Shown: piece by piece, positions 29,793 through 38,663 of the stretch
Layout of the letters: every line of letters begins with the position of its first letter
Numbering within the stretch: position 1 is the stretch's first letter
Assembly: GCA_029378245.1 (NCBI GenBank)
Contig: JARKIF010000076.1
Location: forward strand, 91,537-155,536
Direction of reading: 5' to 3'
DNA: 64,000 bases
Source of the DNA: Roridomyces roridus
Taxonomy: Eukaryota; Basidiomycota; Agaricomycetes; Agaricales; Mycenaceae
The notes under the pieces: generated by a model
What the model saw: only the letters and a program-made list of their open reading frames with translations
Databases searched by the model: none
What the model was told of the DNA's origin: nothing
Program-made: the position numbers and the translations under genes

Positions 29793-31269
29793 TTAGTAGA
29801 GGGCCCTGCCTTGTGGAATATCCGGTTCGTGAAGAACAACCACGTCCAATCCACCCGGCACCTCCGCGGACGCAGGCTTCTCCGGAAACGTCCACTCCAA
29901 AGGACCGAAGGGTCCCTTGTAAACCCGTAAAACGGGATTCCGATTCGCGAGCAACTGCGTAAATCCCGACCATCTCAAATCCCCGCGTATAACCAAAGTC
30001 TCGACGGCGGGTACCAACCCACGCCGTTGGAAGTCCCGAAAAAGAGGGCCCCAATGCTCCATCGGAATATGCCCTATCTCGAGGCGGACAATGTTGCGAG
30101 CAGAGGGCAACTCCAATATACCCAACGACTGCTGCGGCGTCCAACCTGAGATGCGTAGATGTTGCAGCGTGCATCGCGAGTTGTTCAAGAAAGTGGTGAT
30201 AGCTGCAGGGTCGGTGTTCTCCTGCTTGCTGCCCGTGATAAGGAGTTTCTGAAGGCTGGGGGTTACCAAGATGTTCAACAGATGGCTTTTAGTATGTCCC
30301 AGCAGTCCTCCCATGATCTCAAGGGACTCGATGTTTGTGGTGATCGAAGCGTCGTCACGCTCGATCACAGTGGCATTGCTCATGCGAAGAGTGAGATGAG
30401 AGCCAGGTGAGAGGAGGGGGAGGATCTCTCGCATATGAGATATTTCCAAGTTCCCAACATCATATGCGCGGAGTTGCGACCACGGCAGTCGAAGTTGTCG
30501 AAGAAAAGGGTGGGGACGCAAACTGAGAGTCAGATGCGCGAGGGCGGGCATTGCTTCCCTCAGATCAGCACCAGTCCCGTGGGTCGGAAGGAGTGGTTCC
30601 CAGGGCATGTTATCGTCTATTGTAAGCCTCTGGAGCCAAGGGAAAGTGACGCCGAGGTGCGCGAAACGTGCAAAATCCTTCTTATTAGCGAATACGATTT
30701 CCTTCCATTGGTGAGCAACGGCGAAGAAGATGTCCAAAAGTTGGGGTCCAGTGTGGCGCGGAAAACGGATAGTAAGCGGAGCAAGGCGCGCGCGGTCGAG
30801 TTGCGTCTCCCAGAGTCCAAGGGGAATCAGCCCCGTGTACTCATCTCGCGGGATTACGAAATGGGACCACAGGTGCGATGTCGTCGAAGCTGACAGAACG
30901 CCATCGTCGACACACTCGGGTAAGAACCCAAGCCTCATTGTGGACGGGATCGAATGGGGCGTCGAAATCCACACAACGAAGGAAGATTTCCGACAGCATC
31001 TCGTTCGGCAAACCACGAACTGGCGACTCTAACATAGACCGATGGCTTTGAAGGAAAACCTCGAGCTCGGTGCCTTGCGCGGCAAGTAGCGCGATGGCCT
31101 CTTTGATGCGCGCTAGATGCGTCTCTGCCCTCCCTATGGCTGCGGAGATGGCGTCGATCTGGCGTTGCGAAGGCCCATCGTTGCTTGATACAAGGCCGTC
31201 GGACGGATTGCCGAGATCGAAAGGCCCGAAGAGGCCGCAGTGCGTAGAACAAGAAGAGTCGCAAGGCAT
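29793..31269 (-). pseudogene. F-box-like family B copy 4 (B4), one frameshift
   Basis: Best preserved B copy. It starts MPCDSSCSTHCGLFGPFDLG at 31269 and has a coiled coil (about 35-85) and an F-box-like domain (LPNEMLSEIFLRCVD, VLTRVCRRWRSV). Near 30893 the frame shifts by one, between RWRSV and TTSHLWSHFVI. From there about 365 codons are open to the stop at 29793, with LRR-like segments (LLSPGSHLTLRM, TLQHLRISGW, LVPAVETLVIRGDL) and the end GGLDVVVLHEPD. A sequencing error or a rare frameshift could restore it, but the other B copies are broken elsewhere, so I call it a recent pseudogene. Confidence 0.7.
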
Positions 31270-31745
31270 TCTGTGTGCAAAGATGAGCAGGTGGATTGGG
31301 GGGAGCCTGGGCTCACGACTCACGAGATCGAGGTGGTCAAAGACGAGGTCAGCTAGAACGAGCGGTCGGGTGTCGGATTACTAGTAGATACTAGAGTGCC
31401 TTGAGACAGGCTGAATCAAATCGACAGCGGACTTGGATAAGCGGACGTCGAAGATATGGAACTGAAATGAGAGCCAGGATCCGGTGGTGTTCCAAATGTA
31501 CAGGAGGGTCGAGTGAGTCGGAGTCAAAAGAAGTGTCGATTGATTATTGATGGGATCAAATCAGCTCTCCTCCTTACCACCATCTGCTTGTCTCGGTATT
31601 TCTCTTCTGCGGGCGCAACTGCGAATTAAGGTGAGAGAACGGTGACTATCACGTTCTCTGGCAGGCTGATTTCGCTCCCGTCAGCGGTATCCGAGTCGAC
31701 TTTCAAGTTGTTCCAACGCGTCTACACCATCTGAAGTCCATCTTT
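31270..31745. promoter_or_regulatory. Orphan B-A intergenic region; its A gene is missing
   Basis: Part of this stretch (about 31440-31720) resembles 36590-36900, the divergent region between B6 and A7: both carry GGACTGAAATGAGGGC/GAGAGCC, GATTGATAAGATCAA/GATGGGATCAAATCA, then GACTATCAC..TCTCTGG and a GTC.GACT stretch. In the normal layout an A gene would follow. Here the next thing is the 3' end of B5, so the A gene appears to have been lost. Confidence 0.5.
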
Positions 31746-32991
31746 TCATATACCCGCCTCATGAAGAATGACCAAATCCAGAATACCTGCCCTCGAATGC
31801 TTCTCCGGGAACTTCCACTCCCGGGTAGCGAAAGGTCCCTTGTAAACCCAGCGGACTGGATTCCGATTCGCGAGGATTTGGGCGATTTGACAATGCTTCA
31901 AATCCCCCCGCACAACGAGGGTCGGAAGGCCAGGAACTAACCTCCGATCAGGTCTACGCTCGAATTCCGGGAAAAGCAAAGCGCAATCCGTGGGCCAAAG
32001 GTAGGCTATCTCGAGGCGGATGATATCGCGAACAGCAGGCAATAGCAGTATATCCACCGCGTCCCGCCACATGCAGCCTAGGATGCGGAGATGTCGTAGC
32101 GTGCATCCCGAATTGTTCAGGAATGCCGTGATGGCGGCTGGATCGGTGTCCTCGCCCCTCCCATGGGTGATGAGGAGATTCTGCAGGCGGGGGGCAACCA
32201 GGACATTCAATAGATCGCCTCTGGTGCGCCTCGTTCCATGCACAATCTCGAGCGAATACACGTTCGTGACGATCGGGTTGGGGTCACCATCGCCGACATC
32301 AGGCACCCGAAGAGTGAGGTGAGTGCCGGGCGAGAGCAGGGGAAGCACTTCAAGGATATGAGATATTCCGAAATTGGAGAGATCGCATGTGCGCAGCTGT
32401 GACCACGGGAGTCGGAATTGTGGAGGGAAAGGGTCCGGGCCCAAACTGAGAATAAGTTCTTTGAGAGCAAATAACGCTTTAACGGGATCGGCGCCAGGAA
32501 CGTCGCTCGGAAGGAGTGGGCCGAAGTACATGAAGTCCCCAGCAACGAGCTTGGTGAGGAATGGGAACTCGATACCGAGGTACACAAAGCGTGCAAAGTG
32601 CTCGTTATTGACGAATGTGATTTCCTTCCATTGGTGTGCAACGGTGAAGAACATGTCCAAAAGGTCGGCTGGGACGTCCTCCACCAAACGGATGGAAAGC
32701 GGTGCAAGGCTCGCCCGCTCGCATCTCGTTGGGAAGTTGACGCAACGGCGACACCACAGACTCGTTCTTTCGAATGAAGTCCTCGAGCTCGGTGCGCTGC
32801 GCGGTGAGAATCGCGAGAGCATCATGGACGCGGGCTAGCTCCGTGCGTGCTCTCTCGATGGCGGAAGAGATTGCAGCAACCTGCTGGCTGGAAGGGGCGT
32901 CGTTGCTTGACACCAGCTCTTCCGATGGACTACTGAGATTGAGAGGTCCGAAGAGGCCGGAATGTGTCGAGCAAGAAGAGTTGCAAGACAT
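31746..32991 (-). pseudogene. F-box-like family B copy 5 (B5), F-box deleted
   Basis: Starts MSCNSSCSTHSGLFGPLNLS at 32991 with an intact coiled-coil region (VAAISSAIERARTELARVHD) up to RQLPNEM. Near 32726 the sequence jumps to the codons for ERASLAPLSIRLVEDVP, in another frame. About 80 codons holding the rest of the F-box and LWETQL are gone. The remaining part is open to 31746 and ends ILDLVILHEAGI. It closely resembles B1 (for example LLDMFF.VAHQWKEI.FVN.EHF.RFV), so B1 and B5 are near sisters. Confidence 0.78.
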
Positions 32992-33152
32992 GTGTGGCCA
33001 TCGAAGCAGACTGGAACGGAATAGGCAGCGGTCCTGAGCTCACAGTGGTTGGTGGTCAGAATCTAGGATAAGAGATGATCAACTTGACAATCACTGGCAG
33101 TGCCAAGCTCGGATTCTTCTTGACGTCGACGATCTCGCGTTTCGTTGCCAGC

Positions 33153-33244
33153 GTACTTACTAGTGGCTAACCACGGAGGTTAAAAAGCAGGTCGTGGCTT
33201 TGAGTGCGCTGAAAGCTCATCCGTTCCCCAGTCCGACTCCGAGT
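33153..33244 (+). promoter_or_regulatory. Conserved upstream block of F-box gene A6
   Basis: TACTTACTAGTGGCTAACCA, then CGGAGGT, CTTTGAGTGCGCTGAAAG, CTCATCC and CCAGTCCGACTCCGAG. Very close to the A2 block; about 165-255 bp before the ATG. Confidence 0.5.
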
Positions 33245-33407
33245 CGGAAATCTTCTACTTACGTGGCACAGGCTCGCGTGGTCCGACGCCGCCTTCAGTC
33301 CAAAAGCCCGCACAAAGGAATCTATAGCTGCTACTGTTCTCAGCCGCGTATGCAGGCCTCCTTTTTCATGAGTTCTTTGGGCTTATTAACCCGTACAGGA
33401 TCAAGCC

Positions 33408-34686
33408 ATGTCTGCCCAACTCGAAGCCCAGATCGAACGAATTTCCTTTGACATCGAGCGGCAGAAGAATCTGCTGAAAAAACTCGAGAGCAAAAAAAGC
33501 GTTCTTCAGCGCCAGCTGAACGCTGGACGCGATCCAATCGCGCGGCTACCATTCGAGGTTTCCTCCGAGATCTTTCTGCAGTGTCTCGCACCTCCCTTCG
33601 ACAAACCTCAGCCTCACGCCCATCTTGTTCCTACGCTTCTCCTCAATATATGTCATGCCTGGACCGACATCGCACTTTCCACCCCCGCCCTATGGGCCTC
33701 CATTTCGATCGTCTTTCCCCGTGCGAGAGGATTTGAAAACCTCTTGGGACTTTGGTTCCTACGTGCCGGGAATCATTCCTTGCGCGTCTCCCTCGCAGGA
33801 GCCTTGGATTGGCTTGTAGCCGAGTCGATTTGGCGTCATGCAGCGCAACTCGAAAGCCTGGCCGTTTCCTTTGATGCGGCAAGCCGCGATGACTTACTCC
33901 AAGAGGATTCGTACGACTTCCTCGGAGACATTCCGTCCGAACTTCCAGAGCTGCCCCGCCTCCGTGAGCTGGAGATTGTCGGCAGAGAAGATATCGGGTG
34001 CACCGGAGTTTCGTTGCACGATCTTCTACACTCCGCGCCCAATCTCGTCGAACTGCGCATACACAAGGTGTCGTTTGTCGAGTGGTATGCGGAGCCCCCG
34101 AATTTGGTTCTTCCCTACCTGCGCGTATTCGCATATCGCGGAGCTTTCGACCCTGTACATAGATTGGTTCTCCGCCCCCGGGCTGCAAACACTCACGTTG
34201 TCAGTCCGGAATGTCTCCGACAACGCCTTCATCTCCTTCCTGGGACGATCATCTCCATCTCTACAGACCCTCCGCCTGATTATAGACGTGTCCTATAACA
34301 CAAGTCGTTTATCCGAGTGCCTGGCTCTCATTCCATCCCTCACGCGTGTGGAATGCTCGTATCTGGATGCTACCTTTGTAGAACATCTTTTGCGTCTTTT
34401 GGCTCAGAACCCACACCTCCTTCCAAACCTCCAAGCATTGGAGGTCTGCGATATGGTGATACGAGATGCCCCCAATCCGGTCGGCGTATCGAATGTTTTG
34501 GCTGCATTTGCGCGTGCCTTGTCGAGTCGGTATAGCAGGCTGCAAACGGTTCGACTTACGATAGTTCAACCGTATGACTGTGTGCGGCCTTCGAATGAAC
34601 TTCTTGGCATTTTCCGGCAATTTTTGGCCGACGGGATGGTCATTCACGTCGGGTTTCGTGAAGGGCCGAATATTCTGTTGCAGTAA
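33408..34686 (+). pseudogene. F-box-like family A copy 6 (A6), one frameshift
   Basis: MSAQLEAQIERISFDIERQK begins a normal family A coiled coil and F-box-like domain (LPFEVSSEIFLQCLA, LLLNICHAWTDIALSTPALWAS). The frame shifts once in about 34115-34165: the first frame runs to LVLPYLRVFAYRG and the second resumes at DWFSAPGLQTLTLSVRNVS, then reaches the usual end FLADGMVIHVGFREGPNIL and the stop at 34686. It is the only broken A copy in the left array. A likely 5'UTR intron is GTATGC (33348) to ACAG (33398). Divergent from B5, convergent with B6. Confidence 0.75.
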
Positions 34687-34882
34687 AATCAGTCTGCGCA
34701 CCCTGAAGAGTCGGACTTTCTTGTCAGATCGCTCGGGGGTGCCTTCGAGCGACTTTTCTTTCTACAAAGAAAATCTACAGTACTTCTTGTCATTCATTCC
34801 AACTTGGGGACGCCCGAATACATACAAGTCACTACCCACTCTCTCGCAAACAAAGATGTGGAAATGGTCTATTGTATACTAC

Positions 34883-36347
34883 TCAATAATCCTCCTGTCG
34901 TTTAATTGGTTCACTGAGCACGACCACATCCAATCTATCCGCCCTCGCCTGCCTCTCCGGGAACTTCCACTCCAATTGATAACTTATCGATTTGTAGACC
35001 CGCAGGACGGGTCTCCGCTTTGCGAGGTGTCGTGCGATCTCCGAACGTGACAAATCCCCTCGTACAACCAGAGTCCGAATGTCCGGAACCAGCCTCCGCC
35101 CAGCCCGGTCGAATTGTTCGAAAAGCCAGTACCATCTGTTCTTATCGACATATCCTATCTCGAGACGGACGACATCACGAACGGCGGGCAACTGTAATAT
35201 GCGCACCAAACTCCCCAGTTCACAGCCTGTGACGCGGAAATGTTGCAACGTGCATCCCGAATTGTTGAAAAATGTGGTGAGAGCCGCAGGATCCGTGGTC
35301 TCCCAACCGGAGTCTGTGAGGAGGAGCTTCTGTAGGAAGGGGGCGACCAAAATGTTGAGTAGATGGTTTCCGGCGTCTGTCCCTCCTTCAATCTCAAGAG
35401 ACTCGATTTTTGCGATGATTGAGGTGGAGTCGTGCACTTTGATGCTGGGTGAGCGAAGCTTGAGGTGAGAGCCCGACGGGAGGAGGGGAAGGATCTGTTG
35501 GATATGACAAATTTGGCAATTGCCAAGATCATGTGTTCAGCTGCGACCACGGGAGTCTCAGTTGCGCAGGGAAAGGCTTCCAATCGCACGACCCGAGAGC
35601 TAGATCCGTGAGGGCAGGCAACGCTTTCACCAGATCAGCATCAGGCGCGTTGGCCGGAAGGAGTGGTCCCCGAAAGTCATCATCATTCAATATGATCCTC
35701 TTGAGGTAAGGATAATCGAAACCGAGTTTCACGAAGCGTGAAAAATGCCAGTTATTGACAAATGTGATTTCTTTCCACTGGTGTGCGACGGCGAAGAACA
35801 TGTCTGCGAGTTCGTCGGTTGTGGCCACCGTGAAGCAAATGGAAAGCGGAGCGAGCTGCGCGCGCTCGAGCTGCATCTCCCAAAATCGGCGGCTGGGAAT
35901 TGGAAGGTGGACACCAGTCCGCATGTAGTCGTAGTCTCGGAATACGAAATGGGACCAAACGTCAGGGGTAGTCAACGCCACGGACCGCCATCGCCGGCTG
36001 ACTCTTGCGAGGACCCAACCGGCGTTGTGGACGGGATCGAAAGTGGCGTCGGCATCCACACAGCGAACGAAGATCTCGGACAACATTTCGTTGGGCAGCC
36101 GACGCGACACCACAGACCCTTGCAGTCGTATAAACTCGTTGAGCTCAGCACGTTGCGCGCTGAGGAGTGCGATTGCGTCCTGCACTCGGGTTATGTCCTG
36201 CTTTGCCTTGTCGAGCGCCGTGGAGATTGTAGCGATCTGGAGATCCGAAGGAATGGTGTTGCTCAACAAAAGACCTTCAGAGGGATCGCCGAGATTGAGA
36301 GGCCTGAAGAGATGACAATGAGTGGAGCAAGTGGAGTTGCAAGGCAT
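34883..36347 (-). pseudogene. F-box-like family B copy 6 (B6), one frameshift
   Basis: Starts MPCNSTCSTHCHLFRPLNLG at 36347. The coiled coil and F-box-like domain are complete (LPNEMLSEIFVRCVD, VLARVSRRWRSVALTTPDVW), and the frame runs to PWSQLNT, where a TGA appears (35529). Compared with B4 (PWSQLRAYDVGN) two bases are missing there. The next frame gives LGNCQICHIQQILPLLPSGS and continues to RLDVVVLSEP and the stop at 34883. So about 270 codons of N-terminal part, with the F-box, are still readable as a truncated protein. Divergent from A7. Confidence 0.75.
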
Positions 36348-36785
36348 CCTCTGCGCTAAAATGAGCAGACGAACGGGCAGGGAGGGAATGAGCTTACGAT
36401 GATGGTGGAAGCAAATACGACTGGAATGAGCGGTGGGTCCGGGTCGAGTTAGAGTGGTTTGAGGCCTCCTGGATCGCTGAACAAGTGGACAACCCGCAAG
36501 GCTCGCCGGTGTCTCGAGCAGGCTAGTGCCACCCGCACGATCAGTAGTCACTGATACTCGAGTGAATGCGGCGAGGAGCCTGACTCTTGGACGAGCCGAC
36601 GTGGAAGGGCTTGGACTGAAATGAGGGCCGCAAGTATAGCAAGCCCTTCTGGAATAGGAGAGTCGAGGAAAGTCAAGAAAAGAGGTGCCGCAATCAGACA
36701 GTGATTGATAAGATCAACTCGGCGTTCTTGTCCTTAGCACCATTTCTTCGGGTCTCCGCCTCTCATACGGGAAATAAATCCACAT

Positions 36786-36880
36786 AGCTAGGAACTACGT
36801 AGTACGGTGGGTATATTCGACTATCACATACTCTCTGGAAGGCTCACCAGCTGGCTAGCGCTCCCCTCGAGTCGGACTGT
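36786..36880 (+). promoter_or_regulatory. Conserved upstream block of F-box gene A7
   Basis: GGAACTACGTAGTACGGTGG, GACTATCACATACTCTCTGG, GGCTCACC and CTCGAGTCGGACT. It is a more distant version of the block and is the form shared with the orphan region 31440-31720. Confidence 0.4.
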
Positions 36881-37035
36881 CGGAGTCGCTCAGACGGAAT
36901 CAACTGCTCAAGTTGTCCGAGTGCGTCTACACCCTGGGAGATACCTAGAGGTCAGCTACTGTACGCCTCTATTCCACGAAATCCGACAGACGCTCACCGC
37001 TCTACCCATACATATGGTAGGCCTGCCAGTGAGCG

Positions 37036-38328
37036 ATGTCTACCCAAGCAATCGAGGAGCAGATCGAACAAATCTCGCTCGAAATTCAGCGGCAAAAGGA
37101 TGTGCTGAAGAAACTCAAGAGCGGTAAAATCCTTCTCCAGCAGCAGCTCAACGCCTTACGCGACCCAGTCGCGCGTCTGCCGCTCGAGATTTCTTCCGAT
37201 ATTTTCCTGCGATGTCTGCCACCCCGGTCGGGATACCCTGAGGAATACCCTCGACCTAAAACCCATCTTGCCCCTCTGCTTTTCCTCAATGTCTGCCATC
37301 ACTGGACCAACATTGCACTTTCCACCCCCGCCTTATGGGCTTCGATCGGTATCGCCTTTCCGTGTACCAGCGCATTCAAAAACCTCTTGGAGACGTGGCT
37401 TCGACGCGCCGGGAGTCGTCTTCTCCACATTTCCCTCAGAGGAATCTTCGACTCCGTGGTTGCTCATCCCATTCAATCCCATTCTGCCCAACTCGAGTCC
37501 TTGGTCATTTCGTTTGACCAGACTGATGATCTCGATGATCTCGAGGATGAATCCTATGACTTCCTCGGGGGAAATCACCTCCACATGGAGCTTCCACGGC
37601 TCCGGGTGCTGGAGATTCGTGGCGTAGGCGGTGTAAAATGCTTCTGGCTTTCACTCCATCGACTTCTGCGTCGTGCGCCCAATCTCACTGAAATCTTCAT
37701 ACAAAATGTCTCATTCCTGGAGACCATCAATGACGAGGAACCCGACAGCGTCGTTCTTCCCCATCTGCGCCAACTAACCCTTTATGAAAATTTCGACGGT
37801 ATCAACTGGGTTTCCACCCCCCGCCTGGAAATTCTCTGTTTGTCGACGGAACATCTCTTCACAGAGAGCTTCATCTCCTTCCTGCGCCAAGCATGTCCGC
37901 CTTTGCGGAAACTGGAGCTTTGCGGAGATTCGCATTCTCACAACTTTGAAGACTCCATGGCTCTCATCCCAACCCTCACACATTTGGACATTCTGTGTCT
38001 GGAATCCGCGTTAGCGGAGGCATTGTTCGGCTTCTTGGCGCAGAACCCCCACCACGTTCCGAATCTCGAAACGATGGAACTCGACGAAGTTATCATCCCC
38101 AGGTTGGCCAGTCCCAACGACGTACTGACGGCACTCGCCAGTGTCCTATCAGTCCGTCGTAGCAGGCTCAAAGCGGTTCGACTTACGATTTGTTCATCGA
38201 ACAAGTCTCTCGCGCTGCCGGACGATCTTACTCTTTTCCAAGAGTTCTTGGACGACGGGGTGGATATCGAAATTGCGCTTTCTGATAGTCCGATTGATCT
38301 CTCTTCGGATTCGGAGGATGAATCGTGA
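37036..38328 (+). CDS. F-box-like protein, family A copy 7 (A7)
   Basis: Intact 430-aa frame: coiled coil (MSTQAIEEQIEQISLEIQRQ, LKKLKSGKILLQQQ), F-box-like domain at about 47-106 (LPLEISSDIFLRCLP, LFLNVCHHWTNIALSTPALWAS), LRR-like repeats, the C-terminal FLDDGVDIEIALSDSPI and a Ser/Asp/Glu tail. The 5'UTR may hold an intron from GTACGC (36961) to GTAG (37020). It closes the left array and is tail-to-tail with the kelch-MYND gene. Confidence 0.85.
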   Translation: MSTQAIEEQIEQISLEIQRQKDVLKKLKSGKILLQQQLNALRDPVARLPLEISSDIFLRCLPPRSGYPEEYPRPKTHLAPLLFLNVCHHWTNIALSTPALWASIGIAFPCTSAFKNLLETWLRRAGSRLLHISLRGIFDSVVAHPIQSHSAQLESLVISFDQTDDLDDLEDESYDFLGGNHLHMELPRLRVLEIRGVGGVKCFWLSLHRLLRRAPNLTEIFIQNVSFLETINDEEPDSVVLPHLRQLTLYENFDGINWVSTPRLEILCLSTEHLFTESFISFLRQACPPLRKLELCGDSHSHNFEDSMALIPTLTHLDILCLESALAEALFGFLAQNPHHVPNLETMELDEVIIPRLASPNDVLTALASVLSVRRSRLKAVRLTICSSNKSLALPDDLTLFQEFLDDGVDIEIALSDSPIDLSSDSEDES

Positions 38329-38663
38329 TGGGTACCTCCTTTCTTTCTTTCAGGTTACCAAGTTCAAGTACTCACACCAGTGATAGAATCGGGCTCGGGA
38401 GCGGATGGGAAGGAGCGAGGACGTTGTCATTTTTTTCTTGGTCTAGTCCACACATGTGTCTACTACTCAGGACTCGATTTCGGACAATTGATTATTACAC
38501 ATGGAATCACGACCAATGTATACTAGGAGTCGCGTTCTCCGACCACCCAGAAGTCGAACGACCGTCCGTAAACGGAGCAGTTATCAACATGTTTTCATCA
38601 AGAAACAAGAAAAATCAAGTCGGCTTCACATAACGTACTTACACTATCAAGAAAACCCACAGC
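38329..38663. other. Convergent intergenic region between A7 and the kelch-MYND gene
   Basis: No gene seen; expected to hold the 3' ends of both neighbouring transcripts. Confidence 0.4.

Noticed and set aside
3971..36347. Programmed frameshifting or unrecognised introns as the explanation for broken B genes
   Set aside because: The lesions are at different places and of different kinds in each copy, with no shared slippery site and no GT-AG pair that restores the frame in a consistent position.
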